This document shows, piece after piece, positions 1 through 7,152 of a DNA stretch of 64,000 bases. This stretch comes from Natrinema ejinorense. GTDB taxonomy: Archaea > Halobacteriota > Halobacteria > Halobacteriales > Natrialbaceae. Every line of letters begins with the position of its first letter. Positions within the stretch are counted from its first letter, which is position 1. The notes under the pieces are model-generated. The model made no database searches and was not told where the DNA came from. It was given only the letters and a program-made list of their open reading frames with translations. The stretch is from the NCBI RefSeq assembly GCF_002494345.1, contig NZ_NXNI01000001.1, positions 1,922,001 to 1,986,000 of the forward strand, read 5' to 3'. The position numbers were made by a program, and so were the translations under genes.

Positions 1-18
1 GACCTCGGTCCCGGACAT
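1..18 (-). CDS. Start of an unidentified gene (partial)
   Basis: A reverse-strand ATG at 18-16 opens a reading frame beginning MSGTEV that runs off the left edge. It lies 13 bases past the stop codon of the Trm112-like gene and on the same strand, so it could be the next gene of that transcript. Six codons do not allow any identification, and the start itself is only a suggestion. Confidence 0.3.
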
Positions 19-31
19 GATCGGAGCAGCC

Positions 32-226
32 TCAGGCCGGCGTCTCTTCGCGCATATCCGGCGGCAATAGGTTCGGAATCCCGTCTTCGATCGGGTAGGC
101 CTCTCCGCACTCCGTACAGACGAGTTCGCCGCCGACGACATCGTCGTCGTCGTACTCGGCGTCCTCGAGTTCCAGATCGTGTTTGTCGAGCGGACAGCAG
201 AGGATATCCAGTAACGACTCGTTCAT
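32..226 (-). CDS. Trm112 family zinc protein
   Basis: This 64-residue acidic protein has the Trm112 (PF03966) layout. CC at residues 10-11 precedes P, and a CxxC follows at 37-40, giving the zinc-binding set, with PIxDGIPxLLP near the C-terminus. Trm112 proteins activate methyltransferases that modify tRNA, rRNA and release factor; the partner here is not visible. I chose the ATG at 226 rather than an upstream in-frame codon at 253. Family members begin close to MNESLLDIL, and a TATA-like CTTTTG lies about 27 bases upstream, consistent with a leaderless transcript. The acidic insert between the two cysteine pairs is typical of halophiles. Confidence 0.85.
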   Translation of the reverse strand: MNESLLDILCCPLDKHDLELEDAEYDDDDVVGGELVCTECGEAYPIEDGIPNLLPPDMREETPA

Positions 227-280
227 ACTAGATATGCTTGCCGCCTGGAGCAAAAGGTTTCGGGAACGTTGCTCGTCCCC

Positions 281-307
281 GGTGGGATCGAACCACTCGA
301 TCCCATC
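281..307. other. Strong 11-bp hairpin upstream of the Trm112 gene
   Basis: GGTGGGATCGA at 281-291 pairs with TCGATCCCATC at 297-307 around a 5-base ACCAC loop, with a single wobble pair. It lies between the stop of the DUF2249 gene at 349 and the promoter of the Trm112 gene, both on the reverse strand, so it could act as a terminator for the first. On the reverse strand the sequence resembles a tRNA T-arm (GTGGTTCGATCCCAC), but no tRNA body surrounds it. Confidence 0.6.
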
Positions 308-348
308 GTGGCGACTCGAGCGAGCGGCGTCTCAGTCGCGTTCGTCCG

Positions 349-615
349 TCAATCTTCACGCCAGATGACGGTCACGACGTCGTCGTCGCGCTCGACCGTC
401 TCGTATCGGTAACCGCGGTCGTCCAATTTCGGGAACAGAAACTGGGGAACCCGATCGTTTTGCTGGATCAAGACGGTCTCGTCGGGTAGCTCGACGAGTC
501 GCTCGAGCGTCTGCTGGAGCGGATTCGGCGGGCCGAGCGATCGCACGTCGAGGTGCTCCTGGGGTCGATCGCTCGGTGCGGCGGTCCGGTCGACGACGCT
601 GGTGAGCGATTGCAT
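349..615 (-). CDS. DUF2249 domain protein
   Basis: This 88-residue protein carries a DUF2249 (PF10006) fold. A LDVRSL motif near residue 22 is followed by a helix, then a beta strand with PQFLFPKLDDRGYRYE and a final WRED strand. The family has no firmly assigned biochemical role. In haloarchaea these proteins recur beside nitrate, nitrite and nitric-oxide respiration genes. This is the last of three DUF2249 genes on the reverse strand (the others are at 730 and 1033). I start at the ATG at 615. Upstream ATGs at 660 and 702 would add residues unlike the family N-terminus. Confidence 0.8.
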   Translation of the reverse strand: MQSLTSVVDRTAAPSDRPQEHLDVRSLGPPNPLQQTLERLVELPDETVLIQQNDRVPQFLFPKLDDRGYRYETVERDDDVVTVIWRED

Positions 616-729
616 ACGTGACTGTTCGATCCCTCGCTTGCTATCTTTCGTCCCGTACATGTTCCCCCGAGCAGTGATCGTCGGGGGATCAGCGGAACTC
701 ACTCGACCGGACCGACGGCGTTTCCGGAG

Positions 730-963
730 CTACGCTTCCTGTTTCGGGAACCTGGCGACGAACTCGTCGGGGGCGACCCGTTCGACCTCGTAGCCGTCGG
801 CGTCGAACGCCTCGACCTCCGCTTCGAACTCGTAGAACAGCGGCTTGGGTTCGTGATCGTTGACGATCGTCAACGTCTCGCCCGGCTCGAGGGCGTCGAA
901 CTCGTCGTGGATCTTCGGATGGCGGTTCACCGGCGGGATATCTCTGACATCGAGTCGTGTCAT
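730..963 (-). CDS. DUF2249 domain protein
   Basis: This is a 77-residue single-domain DUF2249 protein. It starts MTRLDVRDIPPVNRHPKI, continues with an LEPGETLTIVNDHEPKPL core and ends in a beta strand (EFVARFPKQ). The H-x-K-I and DHEPKPL segments are the typical conserved positions of the family. A CGAA-N4-TTCG-type palindrome sits 40-53 bases before its start, so it probably has its own regulated promoter within the three-gene group. A role near anaerobic respiration is inferred from its neighbours, not from the protein. Confidence 0.85.
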   Translation of the reverse strand: MTRLDVRDIPPVNRHPKIHDEFDALEPGETLTIVNDHEPKPLFYEFEAEVEAFDADGYEVERVAPDEFVARFPKQEA

Positions 964-1002
964 GTAGTTCTTCCTGGGTCCGAGTCAGCCATCGGCCTTT
1001 GT

Positions 1003-1016
1003 GCGAACATATTCGC
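1003..1016. promoter_or_regulatory. CGAA-N4-TTCG palindrome (site 1)
   Basis: GCGAACATATTCGC, with arms GCGAA/TTCGC, lies upstream of the DUF2249 gene that starts at 963. It belongs to a set of five related palindromes (also 1300, 1346, 1383 and 2261). The core matches the CGAA-N4-TTCG motif I recall for the haloarchaeal denitrification regulator NarO. Binding by a specific protein is inferred. Confidence 0.65.
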
Positions 1017-1032
1017 GCTTCGCCTCGGCCGG

Positions 1033-1260
1033 CTACGCGGATTCGATGAGAACGTGCCAGACGCCGCCGTCGCGTTCCTCGCTCTCGTGGGTGAACCCGC
1101 GCTCGTCGAGTTCCTCGTAGAGCGGTCTGGGTTCGAACGGCGCGATCAACCGCAGTCGTTGGTCGGACTCGAGGTCTCCGAGTGCGGCGATGATGTCGTC
1201 GAACGGCGGGCCATCGATCTCCCTGACGTCCAGCGTTCGTTCGGTCGGTTTGGTTGCCAT
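1033..1260 (-). CDS. DUF2249 domain protein
   Basis: This is the third DUF2249 protein of the group, 75 residues long. The sequence TLDVREIDGPPFDDI is followed by a helix, LRLIAPFEPRPLYEELDERG and a closing WHVLIE strand. The layout matches the proteins at 349 and 730, so the three are paralogues, although sequence identity is modest. The reading frame stays open far upstream, but family length and the ATG at 1260 support the short form. Two palindromes at 1300 and 1346 lie between this gene and the divergent HTH-10 regulator, which suggests shared control. Confidence 0.82.
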   Translation of the reverse strand: MATKPTERTLDVREIDGPPFDDIIAALGDLESDQRLRLIAPFEPRPLYEELDERGFTHESEERDGGVWHVLIESA

Positions 1261-1299
1261 CGGTTCCGCGTTCGGTCCGCGCTCCGTTGGTCGTTCGTC

Positions 1300-1311
1300 C
1301 GAACGTGTTCG
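1300..1311. promoter_or_regulatory. CGAA-N4-TTCG palindrome (site 2)
   Basis: CGAACGTGTTCG, with perfect five-base arms CGAAC/GTTCG, lies in the divergent promoter region between the DUF2249 gene (start 1260) and the HTH-10 gene (start 1396). It is part of the five-site set and a likely regulator-binding site. Confidence 0.65.
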
Positions 1312-1345
1312 ACTACCACAGTCTTCCCGGCGGGTGGGAATTTGC

Positions 1346-1357
1346 CGAACATATTCG
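1346..1357. promoter_or_regulatory. CGAA-N4-TTCG palindrome (site 3)
   Basis: CGAACATATTCG ends 10 bases before the TATATA box at 1368-1373, which serves the leaderless HTH-10 gene. Placement just upstream of the TATA box is typical for an archaeal activator. Confidence 0.7.
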
Positions 1358-1382
1358 TAACCACCCGTATATAGATTCGAAC

Positions 1383-1394
1383 GGAACACGTTCG
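1383..1394. promoter_or_regulatory. CGAA-N4-TTCG-like palindrome (site 4)
   Basis: GGAACACGTTCG, one base short of the CGAA-N4-TTCG palindrome, lies between the TATA box at 1368-1373 and the ATG at 1396. That position suits a repressor site, so the HTH-10 regulator may be controlled both upstream and downstream of its TATA box. Confidence 0.5.
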
Positions 1395-1395
1395 T

Positions 1396-2070
1396 ATGGC
1401 CCAAGCAACCCTTACTCTCACAATGCCCGAGGAGATCTGGATTCAACAGATATCGACGGAGTATCCAGCGGCGACTTTTCGGGTCCTTGCAGCCGTCCCG
1501 GGGACGGAGTCCGGCTTCGCACTCGTCCGGATTTCCGGTCCGGCGGTCCCTGAAGTGATCGAGGCGATGAACGATCACCCACAGCTCACCGAAATCACGC
1601 TCGCCCAGTGGAGCGACAACGAGGCGACGGTTCACTTCGAGACGACGGTGCCCCTCCTGATGTTTTCCTCTCGAGAGTCGGGGATGCCGATCGAGCTCCC
1701 GGTCGAGATTCAGGACGGCGAGGCGTCGATCGAGGTCACTGGCTCCCGAGAACGGTTGGCCGAACTCGCCGAACAGCTCGAACACTTCGGCCTCCAGTAT
1801 CGGATCGAACACGTACGCGAGCGACTCCACGAGAGCCAACTCCTCTCGGAGCGCCAGCTCGAGGTCGTCGCGGCCGCCGTCGACGAGGGGTACTACGACA
1901 CCCCGCGGCGCTGTTCGCTGACCGACCTCGCGGGCCACCTCGACATCGCCAAATCGACCTGTAGCGAAACGCTCCACCGGGCGGAAGAGGCGATCATCAA
2001 GCGGTTCGTCGAGGATCTCCCCAACATCGACCGCGAGGAATCGCTCGAGGAGCAACTCGCGACGAGTTGA
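1396..2070 (+). CDS. HTH-10 (bacterio-opsin activator-like) transcription regulator
   Basis: This is a 224-residue regulator. The N-terminal 140 residues form a beta-rich sensory region. Residues 151-203 form an HTH_10 DNA-binding domain (LSERQLEVV, then a YYDTPRRCSLTDLA turn and an IAKSTCSETLHRAE recognition helix). HTH-10 proteins in haloarchaea include the opsin activator Bat, DmsR and NarO. The only cysteines are 173 and 189, inside the HTH. The cysteine cluster of NarO-type oxygen sensors is therefore absent, and this looks more like DmsR-type regulators. A TATATA box at 1368 implies a leaderless transcript. Its position between the DUF2249 genes and the Fe-S/NrfD module makes both plausible targets, which is an inference. 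Confidence 0.85.
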   Translation: MAQATLTLTMPEEIWIQQISTEYPAATFRVLAAVPGTESGFALVRISGPAVPEVIEAMNDHPQLTEITLAQWSDNEATVHFETTVPLLMFSSRESGMPIELPVEIQDGEASIEVTGSRERLAELAEQLEHFGLQYRIEHVRERLHESQLLSERQLEVVAAAVDEGYYDTPRRCSLTDLAGHLDIAKSTCSETLHRAEEAIIKRFVEDLPNIDREESLEEQLATS

Positions 2071-2260
2071 TTGATCCACTGGGCACACCGGAGCGGGGGC
2101 CGCCGTGTTCGCTCGTGTTTTGGCGTTGCTCTCACCGATCCTGCTGTCCTCCCGGTTTCCTCCTCGAGCGGTATACGGCGTTGGAACGATTTAGACACGC
2201 TGATCGCTTCGAACGGGTTCGAGGGAGGCGGATAGAATACCCGCTACTCACTTAAATACC

Positions 2261-2276
2261 TGCGAACATATTCGCA
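2261..2276. promoter_or_regulatory. CGAA-N4-TTCG palindrome (site 5), Fe-S operon upstream region
   Basis: TGCGAACATATTCGCA has perfect six-base arms and is the best copy of the motif. It lies in the 358-base gap (2071-2428) before the Fe-S/NrfD operon, just after a TATA-like CTTAAATA at 2251-2258. A second possible TATA (CATATTC, about 2404) would give a leaderless Fe-S transcript. The rest of the gap holds only the small hairpin at 2370. Confidence 0.65.
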
Positions 2277-2369
2277 TTGGTTCTCACGTATTGGAAATCG
2301 ACTCGATAGTACATCAAAGTACGGTTGTGAGACGGGGAATGAGGATCCACAAATGAACGATTTCAAGTG

Positions 2370-2394
2370 CATGCCGTCGAGTACCTCCGGCATG
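2370..2394. other. Hairpin just before the Fe-S operon promoter
   Basis: CATGCCG at 2370-2376 and CGGCATG at 2388-2394 form a seven-base inverted repeat with an 11-base spacer. The flanking GTG and ACAC could extend it by a few pairs. It sits immediately upstream of a TATA-like CATATTC, so it is a candidate operator, for example for the adjacent HTH-10 regulator. No known motif is recognised. Confidence 0.4.
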
Positions 2395-2428
2395 ACACCA
2401 GCGTCATATTCAGAGGTGTTCTGATCTA

Positions 2429-4090
2429 ATGAGCACGGACGATGAATCATTCCATCCGCTCGGAAAAGAGTGGGAGGACGACCTCGAGGCGATGCTCGAC
2501 GATACCGAGTACGACAACGAACTCGGTATGGAGATGGCCCAGGACGCGATGCGGGTCACGAAGGGCGAACTCTCCGAAGCCGAATTCCACGAACGCTATC
2601 ACGAGGACGTGATGGAGGAGTTCGGCGAGGACCAGCGCCCGACCAAAGAGGCCTACGAAGCGGCCCAAGAGGAGGCGAGCGGCACCGTCTCCAACATGCT
2701 CGACGCCTTCGACGGCGACGGCGACGAGACCCGTCGCGAAACGATGAAAAAGATGGGCGTCGGCGCGGCGGCCGTCGGGCTCGGTGCCTGGGGGACCGTC
2801 GACGACGGGGAACAACCCCTCGCGGCGGCCGAAGGAGGGCACGGACCCCGACAGGAGACTACCGAGGAATCGGACACCCAGTGGGGGATGACGATCGACC
2901 TCGAGCGCTGTGACGGCTGTCTGACCTGTATGACGGCCTGTACCCAGGAGAACGACCTCGACAAAGGGGTCAACTGGATGTACGTCATGGCCTGGGAGGA
3001 CGAGAACCACGAGGGTCCCGGAGAAGACGGCGGGACCGACGTCTACACCGACTTCAACATGGGGAGCGACTTCAACATGCTCGTGCGCCCGTGCCAGCAC
3101 TGCACGGACGCTCCCTGTGAGAAGGTCTGTCCGACGACGGCCCGTCACACCCGCGACAAGGACGGACTCGTCCTGACCGACTACGACGTTTGTATCGGCT
3201 GCCGGTACTGTCAGGTCGCCTGTCCCTACGGCGTCAACTACTTCCAGTGGGGCGAACCGAGCGTGGACTACGAGGACATCGACGGGAACGAGGATCCGGA
3301 AGATCCCGACCAGATCACTCACGCAAATTACGAATACGGCGAGCGATGGGTCGACAGCCGCGCACCCCGCGGCGTGATGAGCAAGTGTACGATGTGTCCG
3401 TCCATGCAGGACGGCAAGCAGGGCGAGGAGAAAGTGGGAACGAGTGCCTGCGAAGCTGCCTGCCCGCCGGGTGCGATCCAGTTCGGGAACGTGAAAGACG
3501 AGAAGAGCGATCCATCCCAACACCGCGAGCACCCGACCAAGAGTCGCTCGATCATCCACCTGACGAACAGCGTCGAAAGTACCAAAGCCGCTCCGTCGGC
3601 GGACCAGGTCAACGAGGCCCTCAGCGACGGCGACGACCTCGAGACCGCGATCGAGAATATCGACGGCCTCACCTCGGACATCCTCGCGGTTATGAAGGCG
3701 ATCGACATCGTCAGCGAGGGGATGGAACCCGGCGACGCCGAGAACAACTCCATTCTCGAGAACGAACAGCGGATCCTCGCCGCCGTCGAGGCCTTCGAGC
3801 AGTACGTCGACCTCGAGACCGAGGAGGCGTACGCCGAACTGGGACTCGGCGATGGCAGCGAACAGCAGGCCCAGTTCCGACTCGAGCAGTACGCTGGCGA
3901 CCCGAGTTCGTTCCAGTTGCTCGAGGACATCGGGACGAACCCGAACGTCACCTACCTCGGCCAGCAACCCGGACCGGAGGCCCATCAGGTCGAAGGACCG
4001 ACCAAGTACGAGGATCAGGACCTCCTCGACAAGCGCCAGGAGGCTCTCGACGAAGAAACGATCGGTCGCGTTGACGGGGTGTCGCTATGA
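2429..4090 (+). CDS. Four-cluster [4Fe-4S] electron-transfer subunit (DmsB/PsrB-like, Ferredoxin_N type)
   Basis: This 553-residue protein carries 16 cysteines in four groups (161/164/167/171, 222/225/230/234, 255/258/261/265 and 320/323/341/345). That is the pattern of DmsB, PsrB and NrfC subunits, which pass electrons between an NrfD-type membrane subunit and a catalytic subunit. Residues 1-95 form an acidic helical domain like the haloarchaeal Ferredoxin_N domain. A Tat-like TRRETMKKMG (101-110) and a short hydrophobic stretch follow. Residues about 385-495 are an acidic helical insert before the usual NPNVTYLG end. The stop overlaps the next start (ATGA), so translation is probably coupled. 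No molybdopterin subunit is encoded nearby. Confidence 0.88.
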   Translation: MSTDDESFHPLGKEWEDDLEAMLDDTEYDNELGMEMAQDAMRVTKGELSEAEFHERYHEDVMEEFGEDQRPTKEAYEAAQEEASGTVSNMLDAFDGDGDETRRETMKKMGVGAAAVGLGAWGTVDDGEQPLAAAEGGHGPRQETTEESDTQWGMTIDLERCDGCLTCMTACTQENDLDKGVNWMYVMAWEDENHEGPGEDGGTDVYTDFNMGSDFNMLVRPCQHCTDAPCEKVCPTTARHTRDKDGLVLTDYDVCIGCRYCQVACPYGVNYFQWGEPSVDYEDIDGNEDPEDPDQITHANYEYGERWVDSRAPRGVMSKCTMCPSMQDGKQGEEKVGTSACEAACPPGAIQFGNVKDEKSDPSQHREHPTKSRSIIHLTNSVESTKAAPSADQVNEALSDGDDLETAIENIDGLTSDILAVMKAIDIVSEGMEPGDAENNSILENEQRILAAVEAFEQYVDLETEEAYAELGLGDGSEQQAQFRLEQYAGDPSSFQLLEDIGTNPNVTYLGQQPGPEAHQVEGPTKYEDQDLLDKRQEALDEETIGRVDGVSL

Positions 4091-5439
4091 GCACGAAGGA
4101 GCCATCAGAAGCGGACATTCTCCGGCCGATCAATACGCTCACGAAGAAGTACTTCATCCTGTACGGTGTCGCGGCACTGGGCCTCGTTGCCTTCCTCATC
4201 GCCTGGGCGGTCCAGCTCCAGAAGGGGCTGGTCGTCACCGGCCTCGGCGACTGGGGGAGCGGTGGCGGCTCGACCTGGGGCCTGTACATCGGCGCGTTCA
4301 TCTGGTGGGTCGGGGTGGCACACGGCGGGATCATCCTCTCGGCCGCCGTCCGCCTGCTGGGCATGGACCGATACATGCCGGTCGCTCGCCTCGCGGAGAT
4401 GACCACGATCGGTGGCCTCTCGGCCGCCGGCTTCTACATCCTGGTCCACATGGGCCGTCCGGACCGGATGGTGACGAGCGTCATCGGACACTACCACATC
4501 ACGGTCAATAACTCGCCGCTCGTGTGGGACGTGACCGTCATCACGGCCTACTTCGTGCTGTCGGCGACGTATCTCGCCCTGACGCTACGCTATGACATCA
4601 GCCGTCTGCGAGACGATCTGCCGGACATGTTCGAGCCGGTCTACAAGCTGATGACCATCGGCTACACGAAGAAGGAAGACGAGGTCATCGACCGAATGGT
4701 CTGGTGGCTCGCGGCTGCAGTCATCATCATGGCCCCGCTCTTGCTCCACGGCGGCGTGATCCCGTGGCTGTTCGCGCTGCTCCCGGCGATGCCCGGCTGG
4801 ACCGGCGCGATTCAGGGGCCGATGTTCCTCAGTATCGCCCTGATGTCGGCGATCAGCGGCATCACGATCATCTCCTACGCGTTCCGCCGAGCCTACGACT
4901 GGGACCACATCATCACCGACGACATCTTCCGCGGGATGCTCCTCTGGCTCGGGTTCTTCACCCTGTTGTTCCTGTGGTTCCAGCTCCAGACGATCATCAA
5001 CGGCGTCTTCCTCGGTCCGACCAACAAGGCGGTCGCAATCGAGGCGAAGATCGCCCACCCGGTCTACCGAGTTGCGATGGCGATGATGTTCGGTACGCTC
5101 GTCTATATCTTCCTGCAGGGGATCCGTCCAGCCCTGTTCAGTAAGAAGCGAGCGCTTCTCGCCAGTGCGATCATCCTTACCGGGACCCTGACCGAAAAAG
5201 TCCTCTTCGTCGTCGAAGGCTTCCTGCACCCGACCTTCGACATCTACGCCAACACGCCCGGGACCTACTTCCCGAGCGCGATCGAGTGGCTCTCGCTCGT
5301 CGGGACGACTGCGCTGGTAGCACTTTTATTCCTCAACCTCTCGAAGCTCGTCCCGGTGGTCGAACTCCACGCGATCGAACACCTGCGCGGCGACCACGAG
5401 CACAGTGAGGAAGCAACCGAACCGGAGGTGGAAGCATGA
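4087..5439 (+). CDS. nrfD: NrfD/PsrC family quinone-interacting membrane subunit
   Basis: This 450-residue integral membrane protein has about ten hydrophobic segments. It carries NrfD/PsrC hallmarks such as SPLVWDVTVI, a GRPDRM loop after the third segment and FRGMLLWLGFF. These subunits bind quinone or quinol and exchange electrons with the four-cluster Fe-S partner at the membrane surface. It overlaps the Fe-S gene by four bases upstream and a small membrane protein by four bases downstream, so the three genes form one translationally coupled operon. The C-terminal tail (residues 425-450) is acidic and soluble. The direction of electron flow cannot be told from the sequence. Confidence 0.9.
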   Translation: MSTKEPSEADILRPINTLTKKYFILYGVAALGLVAFLIAWAVQLQKGLVVTGLGDWGSGGGSTWGLYIGAFIWWVGVAHGGIILSAAVRLLGMDRYMPVARLAEMTTIGGLSAAGFYILVHMGRPDRMVTSVIGHYHITVNNSPLVWDVTVITAYFVLSATYLALTLRYDISRLRDDLPDMFEPVYKLMTIGYTKKEDEVIDRMVWWLAAAVIIMAPLLLHGGVIPWLFALLPAMPGWTGAIQGPMFLSIALMSAISGITIISYAFRRAYDWDHIITDDIFRGMLLWLGFFTLLFLWFQLQTIINGVFLGPTNKAVAIEAKIAHPVYRVAMAMMFGTLVYIFLQGIRPALFSKKRALLASAIILTGTLTEKVLFVVEGFLHPTFDIYANTPGTYFPSAIEWLSLVGTTALVALLFLNLSKLVPVVELHAIEHLRGDHEHSEEATEPEVEA

Positions 5440-5744
5440 GTTCAGCATTGACAGTGGCGTCGACGCTCCTGTACCACGGCTACGACGGAACGAGCGGCTT
5501 CACCGGCTTCGCCAACGAGGGGACCTGGATCATCTTCGCGGTCATCCTGGTTCCGGTCTACATCATGATCGCGGCGTGGTTCCTCGGTGAACCCCGCGAT
5601 ACGAAGTCCGGACTGCTCGGCGTGAGCTACCTCGTCGGCCTGACGACGTCGATGTGGGTCGGAATGTTCGTCCTGACCATGCTGATCGGCTTCGTCTTCT
5701 ACGGCGGCGTGCCCGAACCGTTCAGCAGCGTCGGTCCGCCGTAA
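5436..5744 (+). CDS. Small membrane subunit of the Fe-S/NrfD operon
   Basis: This 102-residue protein has a hydrophobic segment around residues 31-51 (WIIFAVILVPVYIMIAAWFLG, boundaries approximate). One or two more lie between residues 60 and 92, and a proline-rich tail follows. It starts on an ATGA overlap with the NrfD gene, so it is likely an accessory subunit of the same complex. I do not recognise a named family. Small membrane proteins that stabilise NrfD-type complexes are known, but that role is inferred here. Confidence 0.75.
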   Translation: MSSALTVASTLLYHGYDGTSGFTGFANEGTWIIFAVILVPVYIMIAAWFLGEPRDTKSGLLGVSYLVGLTTSMWVGMFVLTMLIGFVFYGGVPEPFSSVGPP

Positions 5745-5770
5745 CCGTCAGGAACCGCATCCGAACACCG

Positions 5771-5783
5771 CGTTTATTTTTCG
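5771..5783 (+). terminator. T-rich tract after the Fe-S/NrfD operon
   Basis: CGTTTATTTTTCG, 27 bases beyond the last stop of the operon, is a pyrimidine-rich tract of the kind that ends archaeal transcripts. The same sequence could serve as a TATA-like element for a transcript leading into the Mrp gene, so the call is weak. Confidence 0.35.
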
Positions 5784-5886
5784 CGCTCGATCGAGTCGCC
5801 AGCGGGTCGTCTCCGGTGACTCTCGAGTTTCGAACCATCACACGTATCCCGTTCCACACCCTCTAATCGGCTAGCACACAGTCACT

Positions 5887-6978
5887 ATGAGCATCACAGA
5901 ACACGAACTCGAAATCAAACTCGAGGAGGTCGAGGATCCGGACATCGGCGAAGACATCGTCTCGCTGGGACTGGTCAACGACGTTACGATCGACGACGAG
6001 ACGGCCCGGATCTCGCTCGCGTTCAACGCCCCGTATGCCCCCTCCGAACTGGAGCTGGGTAATCGGATCCGCGAGGTCATCGAGGACGCCGGCCTCGAGC
6101 CCGACCTGCGAGCACACGTCGGCGAGGAACACGGGTTCGACGACGAGGTCCTGCCGCGAGTTCGCAACGTCATCGCGGTCTCCTCCGGGAAAGGCGGCGT
6201 CGGCAAGACGACGGTCGCGGCCAACCTCGCGGCCGGACTCGAGAAACGCGGTGCGATGGTGGGGCTGCTCGACGCCGACATTCACGGCCCGAACATCCCG
6301 CAGATCCTCCCCGTCGAGAGCGAACCCGGCGTCACACCCAACGAGGAAATCGTCCCGCCGCGCTCGGACGGCGTCCGCGTCATCAGTATGGGAATCATGA
6401 TGGAGGAAGACGACGACCCCGCGATCTTGCGTGGGCCGATGGTCAACAAGTTCATGATGAAGTTCCTCGAGGGCGTCGAGTGGGGCAAGCTGGACTACCT
6501 CATCGTGGATCTGCCGCCGGGCACCGGCGACGCGACGTTGAACCTGCTGCAGTCGATGCCGGTAGCGGGCTCGGTCGTCGTCACGACGCCCCAGGAGATG
6601 GCACTGGACGACACCCGAAAGGGGATCCAGATGTTCAACAAACACGACACCCCGGTGCTGGGCGTCGTCGAGAACATGAGTTCCTTTATCTGTCCGTCCT
6701 GTGGCGACCAGCACGGGCTGTTCGGGACCAGCGGCGCGGATACCATCGTCGACCAGTACGACGTGCCGTTGCTGGGCCGGATTCCGATTCACCCCGACTT
6801 CGGGGCCGACGGTAGCGAGGGGGCACTCGTCAAGGACGACGACAGCGAAGTTCAGAGCCACCTCGAGGACGTCGTCGGCGAGGTCGCAGACCGGATCGGC
6901 GAGCAGAACCGCCGACGGGTCTCGGAGAACGTCACGCACGAACCTACGAACAAGCTGCCGACCGAGACCGAAGACTGA
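5887..6978 (+). CDS. Mrp/NBP35-family Fe-S cluster carrier ATPase with N-terminal DUF59 domain
   Basis: This 363-residue protein has an N-terminal MIP18/DUF59 domain (residues 1-85). A deviant Walker A, GKGGVGKT, lies at 101-108, with DADIHGPN around 129-136 and DLPPGTGD around 208-215. CPSC at 269-272 is the cysteine pair that holds the bridging Fe-S cluster in ApbC/NBP35 dimers. These ATPases assemble Fe-S clusters and load them onto target proteins, which fits a location next to a four-cluster protein. The MIP18 domain lacks the usual catalytic-loop cysteine (NAPYAPSE). The stop codon TGA is also the first three bases of the palindromic element at 6976. Confidence 0.92.
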   Translation: MSITEHELEIKLEEVEDPDIGEDIVSLGLVNDVTIDDETARISLAFNAPYAPSELELGNRIREVIEDAGLEPDLRAHVGEEHGFDDEVLPRVRNVIAVSSGKGGVGKTTVAANLAAGLEKRGAMVGLLDADIHGPNIPQILPVESEPGVTPNEEIVPPRSDGVRVISMGIMMEEDDDPAILRGPMVNKFMMKFLEGVEWGKLDYLIVDLPPGTGDATLNLLQSMPVAGSVVVTTPQEMALDDTRKGIQMFNKHDTPVLGVVENMSSFICPSCGDQHGLFGTSGADTIVDQYDVPLLGRIPIHPDFGADGSEGALVKDDDSEVQSHLEDVVGEVADRIGEQNRRRVSENVTHEPTNKLPTETED

Positions 6979-7060
6979 GACGGTTTGCTGTCCCGATGTC
7001 CCGGTGGGACCGCAGGGCAGTCCCGGTCCCACCGGCACTGACGGACAGGAGACCGTCTGA
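6976..7060 (+). repeat. Stop-codon palindromic element, copy 1
   Basis: The element starts TGAGACGGT, and its TGA is the Mrp stop codon. It ends ACCGTCTGA, so the ends form an inverted repeat. CTGTCC (6988-6993) pairs with GGACAG (7043-7048). The inner stem CCGGTGGGACCG (7001-7012) pairs perfectly with CGGTCCCACCGG (7024-7035). The layout and many bases (CTGTCCCGA, GGCACTGAC) recur at 7477, 16413, 32216 and 35960. It could be a small non-autonomous mobile element or a conserved mRNA 3'-end structure. Confidence 0.85.
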
Positions 7061-7152
7061 GCGCTCGCTCGCCACAGGTACGTCCGCGCCGGTCTCGCTT
7101 TCCGCTTGGCGCTCCCAGTGCTGTTATAGTGCGCTCGATCGAATCGACCCAC

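Noticed and set aside
2244-2450. 68-codon reverse frame before the Fe-S gene
   Set aside because: It covers the promoter region with a conserved palindrome and its product is not acidic.
2447-3985. Long reverse-strand open frame of 512 codons opposite the Fe-S gene
   Set aside because: It lies wholly antisense to a gene with clear cysteine motifs. Its product lacks domains, and long antisense frames are expected in GC-rich haloarchaeal genes.
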